A DNA stretch of 64,000 bases from Phycisphaerae bacterium (GTDB taxonomy: Bacteria; Planctomycetota; Phycisphaerae; Phycisphaerales; UBA1924), in the NCBI GenBank assembly GCA_030432905.1, contig JAUILU010000001.1, forward strand, positions 868,001 to 932,000, in the 5' to 3' direction. Shown in pieces: positions 7,470 through 14,613 of the stretch (the stretch's first letter is position 1; every line of letters starts with the position of its first letter). The translations under genes and the position numbers were made by a program. The notes beneath the pieces were generated by a model. It saw only the letters and a program-made list of their open reading frames with translations. It did not search any database and was not told the origin of the DNA.

Positions 7470-8743
7470 AGCTTCGCCCCCGATGCCGATTTGGCGTCGC
7501 CAGCGCGTCTGGTCACACGGAGCGCTCGGCGATCCAGCTCTCGCTCGATTGACTCAAGACTCGCATCACGCATCAGAGCAGCAACGAGTGCAAAGTACAT
7601 CACATCCGCGGCCTCATGGGTGGCCTCTTCTGGATCGATTGCATCAAGGAGCTCGTTCGACTCTTCTAGTAGTTTGCTTCGAAGTAGATTGGGATCGCGT
7701 GCAAGACGTTTCGTGTATGACCCCTTTGTGTCTGCAGCTAACCTGGTCTTGATTCTCTGAACCAACGCTTCTAAACCGGTCTGCGAGCCGAAACAAGTTT
7801 CTTGTCCGGTGTGGCAGAATCCATCGCCGTGCTGGCGGACCGTGAATCTGAGGCAGTCTCGGTCGCAATCAACGCTTATCCCGAGGAGTTCCTGTACACA
7901 CCCGGAGGTTTCGCCCTTCATCCATATCCCCCCTCGCGAACGGGAGTAGTAGACACCCCTTCCGAGCTTGAGCGACTGCTGGACAGATTCATGGTTTGAG
8001 TAGACAAGTCCGAGTGCACGGCCCGAGGGGTCCGTGACAATTGTCGGCCAAAGCCCGTCGGGTCGGTCTGACTTCAACGGGGCACAAAAACCATCGGCGA
8101 GGCTGAAAGCTCCGGTGTAGAGAGCCATTCCGACTTGCGCATCAACACCAAGACGGTCGGTGCTGGCGATGTCATCTGGTACTTGGACACCCCCAGCGAT
8201 CGTGAGGGATGCGCGCCCGGCAAGTTTCTTTAGTTGTTCAACGCGCTTGAGTGGAAGGCCAGTCATACGCCCTTCATTCTCGACAAACGTGACCAGGAAC
8301 CCACCGACGTATGGACGCAGCTCTTGGATGCAGTCATCGATCGATTTTCCGGTACCGGTGGTCCAACCCTCAGTCACAACTTCGCCGTTTCTTGCATCGA
8401 GCGCGGCAATGACACGGTCTTTCGGTAGTTGACTGAGTACATCGGGCGTTGCGGCGGTGCCAAGAAGAACCTTCCTCGCTCCAGCGTCTAGCCACTCAGT
8501 TGCTGCATGTACGTCACGGATTCCTCCACCGACGCGGCAAGGGACACTACGAACGATCTCTCGGATTATAGCTTTATTGTTACCAGTACCGAGTGCGGCA
8601 TCGAGATCGATCACCGCAACTTCGCCCACAATTCCGAACCGCTTTGCGATTGGGAGCGGATCACCCGCATCTAGAGCTAGGGTCTCCCCCCCGACGAGCT
8701 GTACAGCATTGCCGCCACGAATATCCACTGATGGGATGATCAC
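7466..8743 (-). CDS. hisA-hisIE: Trifunctional fusion HisA-HisI-HisE (ProFAR isomerase / PR-AMP cyclohydrolase / PR-ATP pyrophosphatase)
   Basis: A single uninterrupted 425-residue frame joins three enzymes. Residues 1 to about 222 are HisA, with the first catalytic Asp in IPSVDIRGG, the second in AALDARNGEV, and TIAGGVQ near its end. Residues about 228-320 are HisI, with YYSRSRGGIWMKGETSG, the metal site VDCDRD, and Cys residues 293, 310 and 317 at the spacing expected for zinc. Residues about 322-410 are HisE, with KLLEESNELLDA and HEAADVMYFALV. These domains catalyse steps 2 (HisE), 3 (HisI) and 4 (HisA) of the pathway. HisIE fusions are common; having HisA in front of HisIE on one chain is less usual. 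No frameshift or internal start is evident. The start overlaps hisF by ATGA and the stop overlaps hisD by ATGA. Confidence 0.95.
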   Translation of the reverse strand: MIIPSVDIRGGNAVQLVGGETLALDAGDPLPIAKRFGIVGEVAVIDLDAALGTGNNKAIIREIVRSVPCRVGGGIRDVHAATEWLDAGARKVLLGTAATPDVLSQLPKDRVIAALDARNGEVVTEGWTTGTGKSIDDCIQELRPYVGGFLVTFVENEGRMTGLPLKRVEQLKKLAGRASLTIAGGVQVPDDIASTDRLGVDAQVGMALYTGAFSLADGFCAPLKSDRPDGLWPTIVTDPSGRALGLVYSNHESVQQSLKLGRGVYYSRSRGGIWMKGETSGCVQELLGISVDCDRDCLRFTVRQHGDGFCHTGQETCFGSQTGLEALVQRIKTRLAADTKGSYTKRLARDPNLLRSKLLEESNELLDAIDPEEATHEAADVMYFALVAALMRDASLESIERELDRRALRVTRRAGDAKSASGAKL

Positions 8744-9501
8744 AATCTTACCTCCTGTCCATACTTCTGCAGCTCTCGTTTAATCTCGCCCACTGTACTT
8801 GCGCCATCATGGAATATTGATGCGGCCAGAACTGCGCTTGCCCCCGCTTTCAGCGCATCCACCATGTGAGCTGCATTGGATGCGCCGCCCGATGCAACAA
8901 TTGGCACCTCGATCGTGTTTGCAATCTTGCGAATCAGGTCTAAGTCGTAACCCTGTCCGACACCGTCTTCGTCAAAGCTCGTCAGCAGGATTTCACCAGC
9001 GCCGAATGAAACGCACTTCGAAGCCCAGCTAGCTGCGTCAAGTTCGGTGCGATTGGTCCCCGAGCGCGTCACCACATCCCAGCGGCCCTCTGCATTCGCC
9101 GAGCGTGTGGCGTCGATAGCGAGCACAACACACTGCTGGCCAACGCGCGACGCGATCTCAGCTATAAGCTCTGGACGGTTGACGGCGGCTGAATTGACCG
9201 CGATCTTATCGGCACCCGCGTCAAGCATCCGCAAGGCATCGTCGAGAGATCGCACCCCGCCACCAACGGTAAGCGGGATGGGAAGCACGCTGCGCACACT
9301 GCTGACCGTGTCGATAGCGGCGCTGCGCCCCTCTGGTGTGGCTGACACGTCAAGGATTACGACTTCGTCGGCGCCTTGCTGTGCGTACAAATCAGCTCGC
9401 TCAACAGGATCACCCGCATCTCGGAGACCCTTGAAACGGATCCCCTTGACCACGCGACCATCATTCACATCAAGGCACGGTATTACACGACACGCGAGCA
9501 T
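8740..9501 (-). CDS. hisF: Imidazole glycerol phosphate synthase, cyclase subunit
   Basis: The 253-residue (beta/alpha)8 protein has the N-terminal HisF signature ACRVIPCLDVNDGRVVKGIR with the catalytic Asp in CLDV, the second catalytic Asp in VLAIDATRS, the phosphate-binding segments PLTVGGGVRSLDDA and VPIVASGGASNAAHM, and LLTSFDEDGVGQGYDLDLI. HisF uses ammonia delivered from HisH to convert PRFAR to imidazole glycerol phosphate and AICAR. It overlaps hisH by 19 bases upstream and hisA-hisIE by four bases downstream, consistent with a coupled operon and with HisF-HisH heterodimer assembly. Confidence 0.97.
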   Translation of the reverse strand: MLACRVIPCLDVNDGRVVKGIRFKGLRDAGDPVERADLYAQQGADEVVILDVSATPEGRSAAIDTVSSVRSVLPIPLTVGGGVRSLDDALRMLDAGADKIAVNSAAVNRPELIAEIASRVGQQCVVLAIDATRSANAEGRWDVVTRSGTNRTELDAASWASKCVSFGAGEILLTSFDEDGVGQGYDLDLIRKIANTIEVPIVASGGASNAAHMVDALKAGASAVLAASIFHDGASTVGEIKRELQKYGQEVRL

Positions 9502-10118
9502 GATTGCGCCTCCTTACTCATTGTCAGCCACCGCTGCAACAGGCCAGCCCCGTATCCCCCGGAAAGCTCAGGATGAAACTGGCAGGCGACCACCGAGCCT
9601 CGCTCAATTGCAGCGACAAACTTGGTTCCATACATTGTCGCTGCGCATAACCAACTCGGAGGTGGCTGTTCGATGCAGTAAGAGTTGGCAAAGTAGGCGT
9701 GACCGCTTGCGAGGGCACTGGTTCCGGGTTCGGCTGCAACCGTGTTCCAGCCGAACTGAGGTACCCGCAAGCTAGGCTTGTTGAACCGTCGGGCTTCACA
9801 TCTAAGAACGCCTAGCCCTTTAACTCCGGGTGATTCTTCTGAAGATTCGCAGAGAAGTTGCATCCCCAGGCATATCGCGAGCGTCGGACGCCCGGCACTG
9901 ACCCTTTTCATTATCGGCTCGACGAGATTGTGCGAGCGAATCGCTTCCATGCCAGCTGCGAACGAACCAACCCCAGGCAGAACCACATAGTCGGCATACT
10001 CAACTTCCTGCGCCGTGTCGATAAGGCATGACGTGTAACCCAGTCGTGTAAACGCCGCGCTGACCGATGCGGTGTTGGCCACCCTTGTACGGACAATTGA
10101 TACAGTCAACGAGCTCAA
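9483..10118 (-). CDS. hisH: Imidazole glycerol phosphate synthase, glutaminase subunit
   Basis: HisH is a class I glutamine amidotransferase that supplies ammonia to HisF. The 211-residue protein contains the oxyanion segment LPGVGSFAAGM, the nucleophile Cys in LAICLGMQLLCESSEE, the GWNTV segment, HAYFANSYC, and the His-Glu pair in ACQFHPELSG, completing the Cys-His-Glu triad. Its start overlaps hisB by four bases and its 3' end overlaps hisF by 19 bases. The length is normal and all catalytic residues are present. Confidence 0.97.
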   Translation of the reverse strand: MSSLTVSIVRTRVANTASVSAAFTRLGYTSCLIDTAQEVEYADYVVLPGVGSFAAGMEAIRSHNLVEPIMKRVSAGRPTLAICLGMQLLCESSEESPGVKGLGVLRCEARRFNKPSLRVPQFGWNTVAAEPGTSALASGHAYFANSYCIEQPPPSWLCAATMYGTKFVAAIERGSVVACQFHPELSGGYGAGLLQRWLTMSKEAQSCSRVV

Positions 10119-10708
10119 GTGAGTGTTCCCTTTGTTGATGGGATACCGATCTGCCTGTTATCGAGCGTCACAGCTGTTCTGAGTGCGAGCGCAAACGCCT
10201 TGAATGCGGCTTCTGCACGGTGATGATCGTTCTCGCCCCTGAGCACATCGATGTGAACAGCAGCTTTCGTGCTCACTGCGATCGACCTGAACCAATGACC
10301 GATGTTTTCACAGGCAACCTTACCGATGGTTTCGCGACGCAAGCCAAGATCAACAACCGCCGCAGGCCTGCCTGATAGATCGATGACGCACCTAGCGAGG
10401 GCTTCGTCGAGTGGTGCGTACGCGGATGCAAATCTTGTAATCCCGTTACGGTCCCCAAGGGTTTCGTCTATCGCCTGTCCAAGGAGAATCGCCGTATCCT
10501 CGGTTGTGTGGTGATCGTCAACTTCGAGATCACCTGAACAGCTCACTTCGAGGTCCAGCTTCGCATGCACAGCGAGCGCTGTCAGCATGTGATCTAGAAA
10601 GCCGATACCTGTTGTGACGTCTGCGTTTCCTGTTCCATCCAGGCGTAGGCTCACCCGTATGTCTGTTTCTTTGGTCTTCCGTGAGAGAGTGGCGACACGC
10701 TGAGTCAT
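10115..10708 (-). CDS. hisB: Imidazoleglycerol-phosphate dehydratase
   Basis: The 197-residue protein is a monofunctional HisB without the N-terminal phosphatase domain seen in enterobacteria. The metal-binding repeats are recognisable: GIGFLDHMLTALAVHAKLDL, VDDHHTTEDTAILLGQA, and in the second half VHIDVLRGENDHHRAEAAFK. The enzyme dehydrates imidazole glycerol phosphate to imidazole acetol phosphate using Mn2+. It sits between hisC-HAD and hisH with four-base overlaps on both sides. Because this HisB lacks the histidinol-phosphatase module, that activity must come from elsewhere; the HAD domain fused to HisC is the candidate. Confidence 0.97.
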   Translation of the reverse strand: MTQRVATLSRKTKETDIRVSLRLDGTGNADVTTGIGFLDHMLTALAVHAKLDLEVSCSGDLEVDDHHTTEDTAILLGQAIDETLGDRNGITRFASAYAPLDEALARCVIDLSGRPAAVVDLGLRRETIGKVACENIGHWFRSIAVSTKAAVHIDVLRGENDHHRAEAAFKAFALALRTAVTLDNRQIGIPSTKGTLT

Positions 10709-12447
10709 GGCAGGATCTCCATCAGTTCATCGATCGATTCGAGTACGAACGCGGCGCCCCAATTAGCGAGGGATCTACCGCTAGGACCTTGATCTGGCGC
10801 ATTGATACCGATTGGGAGTACGCCCGCGCCTCTCGCTGCGACGACGTCATCTGGCGTGTCGCCGATCATCCATGCCGACGACAGACCCAGTCGTTTTACT
10901 GCGAGTTGAACTGGTTCGGGTGATGGCTTAGCGGGAGCATCTTCCATGCAGACACATACTTCGATGAGGTCTCTGATGTTAAATCGATCTAGAAACCAAT
11001 CGGCCTCGGCACGGGGCCGGCCAGTGACAACCGCCAACCTGTAACGTTCGCCGAGTGTTCTCAGGAATGATGGACTCGGGATCAGTCTCTCCTGTTCTCG
11101 TAGACCGGGCTTACCCGCTTTGCCGAGATAGTGAGCTTGGAATTGATCTGTCACTACATCGAGTGGTACTTGAACATCGTGAGCAGCCAGTAGGCTCTGT
11201 GTGACCACCCAATCGTTATTTGCATTGCCGGCTTCTTTGGCCTGTTGAATCTCATCCAGAGTAAGATTGACATTGAAATCCTGCGCCGTGCGCATGATTG
11301 CTTCTCTGTAGGAAGATCCAACATCTGCGAGCACACCATCGAGGTCGAAGAGGATCGCATCTGGCGACAGGATGGCCTCGATTGCTGCCGTAAGACGAGC
11401 AAAGCCAGTTGTTTCCCCCGGCAATGTGATTCGTATCGCATCATCAAGATCGGGATTCCCTCCATACCTTCGTACGGCGATGCCCAGTGATCTCAGACCT
11501 GCCCACAGGAGTTGGGCTTTGGACGTGCGGGCAAGCACAAAGTTGGCTTGGGACTTTTCTACTTTGCATCCGAGTTCGGTCAGCAGATCGGACAAAGTCT
11601 CTCGCTGCTCGCGGACGCTTGCGATCATGTCTTGCACGTGGATCTGTATTTTCCTATCCGTGAGCACGCGCTCTGCTATGCGGAGCGATGGAGATGACAC
11701 GGGGTACGGCCCGCCTGCTGCTCTTAGGAGCGATACAACCGATTCCGAAGCGATCGCGTAGCCAACGCGGAGACCTGCGAGCCCGAATGCCTTTGAGAAT
11801 GTTTGGACAACCACAACATTGCCTAGAGAAATCAACTCGTCTACCGGGTCCGTATCAGCGAACTCGATATACGCCAGATCAACGAGCACAAGCGCACCGA
11901 CTCGTTCCGCAGCATCGGCCACGCTACGGATCGCATCAATCTCAACCGCCAGACCTGTTGGGTTGTTGGGGGACACGATCGCCACCAGCCCTGTGCCCGG
12001 TTTGATTCGATCGAGTAAGTTGTCAATGGGAAAGTCGCCGCGTGACCATGCGACTGCTTCGATCGCCCCGCCGGCGAGCCTTGCACTCCGCGTGATCATC
12101 TCAAAAGTTGGCGTGTGCGTAACAAGCCGGCGTCCGGGTGTTAACGCCACTCTACAAACGCGGTCGATCGCCTCGTCCCCGCCGCAAGTGACCAGAACAC
12201 GGTTTGGGTGTATACCAAACCGATTCGCAAGAGCTTGAACAAGACCCGTATCTGATGGATATCGTCGGATTTCATCGGGGCTCGTTGCCGCGATTTCATC
12301 GAGAGACTCGAATGGCATACCGGTCGCTTCGTTGGCATCGAGTGCTAGGTCGACCCAAGGGGCACGAGTCTCCGAAGCGTAAGGCTTGACACCCTTGAAG
12401 CATTCTGCCGGTTCGAATCTTTGTGATTGAGAGCCTGAGGTGGTCAT
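10705..12447 (-). CDS. hisC: Histidinol-phosphate aminotransferase fused to a HAD-superfamily phosphatase
   Basis: The 580-residue chain has two parts. Residues about 20-358 are a fold-type I aminotransferase of the HisC group: VTCGGDEAIDRVCR, VSPNNPTGLAVEID, the PLP lysine K219 in QTFSKAFGLAGLRVGYA, and a C-terminal RITLPGETTG segment. Residues about 363-580 are a HAD hydrolase with all four motifs: nucleophile DxD at 368-370 (AILFDLDGVLAD), Thr in VVTGRPRAEAD (T475), Lys in DAPAKPSPEPV (K507), and GDTPDD at 529-534. HisC makes histidinol phosphate and the next enzyme needed is histidinol-phosphatase, so the fused HAD domain is a natural candidate. This is inference; other HAD substrates are possible. 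The start overlaps hisG and the end overlaps hisB by four bases. Confidence 0.92.
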   Translation of the reverse strand: MTTSGSQSQRFEPAECFKGVKPYASETRAPWVDLALDANEATGMPFESLDEIAATSPDEIRRYPSDTGLVQALANRFGIHPNRVLVTCGGDEAIDRVCRVALTPGRRLVTHTPTFEMITRSARLAGGAIEAVAWSRGDFPIDNLLDRIKPGTGLVAIVSPNNPTGLAVEIDAIRSVADAAERVGALVLVDLAYIEFADTDPVDELISLGNVVVVQTFSKAFGLAGLRVGYAIASESVVSLLRAAGGPYPVSSPSLRIAERVLTDRKIQIHVQDMIASVREQRETLSDLLTELGCKVEKSQANFVLARTSKAQLLWAGLRSLGIAVRRYGGNPDLDDAIRITLPGETTGFARLTAAIEAILSPDAILFDLDGVLADVGSSYREAIMRTAQDFNVNLTLDEIQQAKEAGNANNDWVVTQSLLAAHDVQVPLDVVTDQFQAHYLGKAGKPGLREQERLIPSPSFLRTLGERYRLAVVTGRPRAEADWFLDRFNIRDLIEVCVCMEDAPAKPSPEPVQLAVKRLGLSSAWMIGDTPDDVVAARGAGVLPIGINAPDQGPSGRSLANWGAAFVLESIDELMEILP

Positions 12448-13319
12448 GGCACAATTTGCTCCGGTGTTGTTACAACGATGTCAGTCCCTCCGAGCGCTTT
12501 GATCCTCGGGATGAGCCCTGGAAGTTCATCTCGAGGTACGGCGACTTTGATCGCGAAGCCCTCATCTGACATGAGCTTTGAAACGGTTGGTTCGCGCATG
12601 CATGGCAGGATCTGGACTACGCCCTCCAGATTGCTTCGTGAAACGTTCAACTCGAGCATGGTGCGCTGGCGTGCTTCGAGTACTGAGCCAACCAGCAACG
12701 CGAATCGTTCGATGCGCTCGCGCTTCACGCTGTCACGCATGGCTGCGGGTGAGGCGTAGAGTCTGGTGGACGATGCCATGACCTCGTCGATGATTCTCAG
12801 GTTGTTTGCGGCGAGCGTGGCGCCTGTGGCTGTGTTATCGATTATGCAATCGGCGTCCTCAGGCGGCAAGACCTCTGTTGCGCCGTATGAAACCAGTAGC
12901 TTTGCATCCAAGCCTTGCGATTTGATCCATTTTGCTGCGATGTTCTTGTACTCTGAGGCAACAATGATCTGCCGATTGGGGAGTTGACCTTCAACCAGGA
13001 GATCATCGGAAGCCGCCGCGACGAGTCGGACTTGGTCGAGGCCTGTGTTGAGAATCTCGACTACGTCTGCATCGCTTTCCCGCACCCAGTCCGCACCGGC
13101 GAAGCCAATGTCACGGGTGCCTTGGGCCAGCATCTCGACTACCGCTCGGGGCTTTAGCAGCTTGACCTCATACCCTGGCTGAACGATTGCAGGACGGTAG
13201 TTGCGAGCGGTAGATCTGAGCCCTAGCCCGGCCTCACCGAGTAGTCGCGAAACCCCTTCCAGCATCCGGCCTTTGGGAATGGCGATCTTTAAACTAGCTG
13301 CACTGTCTATCAGACTCAT
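12444..13319 (-). CDS. hisG: ATP phosphoribosyltransferase
   Basis: HisG catalyses the first, committed step, joining ATP and PRPP. The start is placed at ATG 13319 (MSLIDSAASLKIAIPKGRML), about a dozen bases after AAGGAG; a TTG 60 bases further up lies within the T-tract of the attenuator and is not credible. The roughly 291-residue product has LKIAIPKGRMLEG, DIGFAGADWVRE and the PRPP-binding region around CIIDNTATGATLAANNLRII. The C-terminal part (ILPCMREPTVSKLMSDEG, then IPRIKALGGTDIVV) resembles the regulatory domain of long-form HisG, which allows histidine feedback without HisZ. It is the first structural gene of the operon and follows the leader and terminator. Confidence 0.95.
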   Translation of the reverse strand: MSLIDSAASLKIAIPKGRMLEGVSRLLGEAGLGLRSTARNYRPAIVQPGYEVKLLKPRAVVEMLAQGTRDIGFAGADWVRESDADVVEILNTGLDQVRLVAAASDDLLVEGQLPNRQIIVASEYKNIAAKWIKSQGLDAKLLVSYGATEVLPPEDADCIIDNTATGATLAANNLRIIDEVMASSTRLYASPAAMRDSVKRERIERFALLVGSVLEARQRTMLELNVSRSNLEGVVQILPCMREPTVSKLMSDEGFAIKVAVPRDELPGLIPRIKALGGTDIVVTTPEQIVP

Positions 13320-13377
13320 TGTTCGACTCCGCTCCTTGCGGCCTCGAACCGGTCTTTGTATGGGGTAATCCCTATAC

Positions 13378-13405
13378 AAAAAACGCCGGCTCGAAGCCGG
13401 CGTTT
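13378..13405 (-). terminator. Intrinsic terminator (attenuator) between his leader ORF and hisG
   Basis: On the minus strand the sequence AAACGCCGGC - TTCGA - GCCGGCGTTT forms a 10-bp stem with a 5-base loop and runs into a T6 tract. It lies between the leader ORF stop (13438) and hisG (13319), so read-through is needed to express the operon. The upstream arm contains GCCGGC (13396-13401), which can instead pair with an identical palindromic GCCGGC at 13443-13448 around the leader stop codon, giving a candidate antiterminator. Confidence 0.88.
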
Positions 13406-13437
13406 ATCTCTGGGATCAGCGATCCATCAGTTCAAAA

Positions 13438-13503
13438 TCACAGCCGGCCCCCTTGCGGGTGCTGATGGTTGCTGTGATGATGATGAACGGCATACATATT
13501 CAT
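13438..13503 (-). CDS. hisL: his operon leader peptide (attenuation), 21 residues
   Basis: A short frame from ATG 13503 to TGA 13438 encodes 21 residues containing VHHHHSNHQHP: six His in nine positions, four of them consecutive. It precedes an intrinsic terminator and then hisG, the layout of classical histidine attenuators in which ribosome stalling at His codons prevents terminator formation. The CACAGC at 13471-13476, within the His-codon run, can pair with GCTGTG at 13439-13444 (regions 1:2). Region 2 (GCCGGC, 13443-13448) can pair with region 3, and regions 3 and 4 form the terminator. An alternative ATG at 13497 starts the same frame. No strong Shine-Dalgarno sequence is seen, and the promoter lies so close that the leader could be translated with little or no 5' UTR. 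Confidence 0.87.
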   Translation of the reverse strand: MNMYAVHHHHSNHQHPQGGRL

Positions 13504-13511
13504 AATCGCAG

Positions 13512-13541
13512 ATAGAGTAGCTACCAGCCGACGGTTGTCAA
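13512..13541 (-). promoter_or_regulatory. Candidate promoter of the his operon
   Basis: A perfect -35 hexamer TTGACA occupies 13541-13536 on the minus strand. After a 16-18 base spacer a weak -10 candidate overlaps TACTCTAT (13519-13512). Transcription would begin a few bases before the leader ORF at 13503. The -35 match is strong, the -10 match is poor. Confidence 0.5.
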
Positions 13542-13802
13542 TCATCTAGCCGATTTTTACTCAGCCCAAGCAGCGCTCGAGTCCATGTGGTCTCCAACTT
13601 AACCACGCTCGATTCGTATCGGTTCACACTGCTAGAACACTAAATGCGACCACTTCGGATAGCAGCGAGGAGCATGCGACCAGCATTTAAGAAGAGTGGT
13701 ATGCGATTGGAATCAAGTTAGTGCAAGTCTGCTCGGTGAGCAACTATTGACGGGTGAGATATGTGATTATATGTAATCCAGTCGCCTCACTAATAAACAC
13801 CC
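13542..13802. other. Gene-free stretch upstream of the his promoter
   Basis: No coding frame with family character is visible. Rightward, TTGACG at 13747-13752 followed after 17 bases by TATGTAAT could be a weak promoter reading into the 13803-13834 hairpin and making a short transcript, but this is only a motif resemblance. Nothing else stands out. Confidence 0.3.
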
Positions 13803-13834
13803 GAGGCCCCGCACCGATAGACAGACGGGGCCTC
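13803..13834. terminator. Bidirectional hairpin terminator
   Basis: GAGGCCCCG (13803-13811) pairs perfectly with CGGGGCCTC (13826-13834) around a 14-base loop. Rightward it is followed by TTCTTG; leftward by a GGGTGTTTA stretch. It lies about 100 bases beyond the stop of the minus-strand dockerin pseudogene at 13937 and may have served that gene. Confidence 0.65.
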
Positions 13835-13936
13835 TTCTTGAGCCTGTGGCATGTGCATTCGTCAACACGAGGGAACTGTTAACACTTGTGGGTGTTGAGG
13901 GAGACCTCAGCGGGCAGCTGAAAAGAGTTTATAGAC

Positions 13937-14381
13937 TTAGCACCCGGTATTGAAATTGGTGACCCAAGCAGTGAAGTCTGTGGGCGTGCACGCTCCGTCG
14001 GCGTTCTGATCGCATTCGGGCAGGCTGTTGTTGAAAGCATTGACCCACGCAGTGAAGTCGGTTGGTGAAAGCATGCCGTCACCGTTGACATCAGCAATGC
14101 AGGGTGAGCCCACACCTAAGACGTACGCCGATCCACTGTTGCAGTTTATGGCTCCCGGAGGGCACGCATCGTCATCAAAGCGCGCTCCGACGGCGGCCGT
14201 GCTGCCGCTGAGCGAGACGCTCTGCCCAACTGATCACCTTCTGCAGTGTCTGCTGCGGTGAGTTTGGCATTCTGCTGCCCATGTGCGCTCGCCCCTGCGA
14301 GGGCGATGATCGCGGCTACCACGCTTGCCGGATGGCAGTTGCGTGGCGCCAAATCTTGGTGTTCAACTCCGATACTTGCAT
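13937..14381 (-). pseudogene. Frameshifted FG-GAP / dockerin-like secreted protein gene
   Basis: Reading leftward, an ATG at 14381 has AAGGA eight bases upstream, but its frame hits a stop after about 20 codons. A second frame supplies a signal-peptide-like stretch (SVVAAIIALAGASAHGQ) and QNAKLTAADTAEGDQLG, the usual start of an FG-GAP/beta-propeller repeat. A third frame continues SVSLSGSTAAVGARFDDDAC and then the dockerin-like end: ADVNGDGMLSPTDFTAWV, CDQNADGACTPTDFTAWV and a final Gly-Cys before TAA at 13937. At least two frameshifts are therefore required, and only one propeller repeat remains where intact relatives carry several. The gene is inferred to be inactive. Confidence 0.75.
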
Positions 14382-14613
14382 GAGGTGGTTCCTTCTAGTC
14401 GTGCTCATTATGGGGCTCAGCACGCGAACGCTGGACCGAGGGTTGCGCGACGCCGGTCACCCGGCCATTGGCAACTACACCGACCTGCTCGCCTACGTCG
14501 CGGATAAAGCCGGTGTGTCATTCGCGGAACTTCGCGGCTTTCGATGCGAGATGGAGTTCCCACTCTGCGGCAGCCAGATTGATATGCGCTTCGACCTGCC
14601 CCCACCGGCCTGA
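14380..14613 (+). CDS. Small hypothetical protein or gene fragment
   Basis: A 77-codon frame from ATG 14380 begins with a hydrophobic stretch (MRWFLLVVLIMGLSTR) and continues with GHPAIGNYTDLLAYVADKAG and a Cys-containing end (GFRCEMEFPLCGSQIDMRFD). The last 60 residues look protein-like in composition, but I do not recognise a family. It starts on top of the 5' end of the dockerin pseudogene on the other strand and has no clear ribosome-binding site. It could be the 3' remnant of a longer gene or a chance frame. Confidence 0.3.
   Translation: MRWFLLVVLIMGLSTRTLDRGLRDAGHPAIGNYTDLLAYVADKAGVSFAELRGFRCEMEFPLCGSQIDMRFDLPPPA

Noticed and set aside
13320..13379. TTG start for HisG giving 20 extra residues
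   Set aside because: The start would lie in the T-tract of the attenuator and the extra residues have no counterpart in HisG; ATG 13319 follows an AAGGAG site.
13747..13834. Small RNA made from TTGACG/TATGTA to the 13803 hairpin
   Set aside because: The -10 match is poor and nothing else supports a transcript; kept only as a note on the gap.
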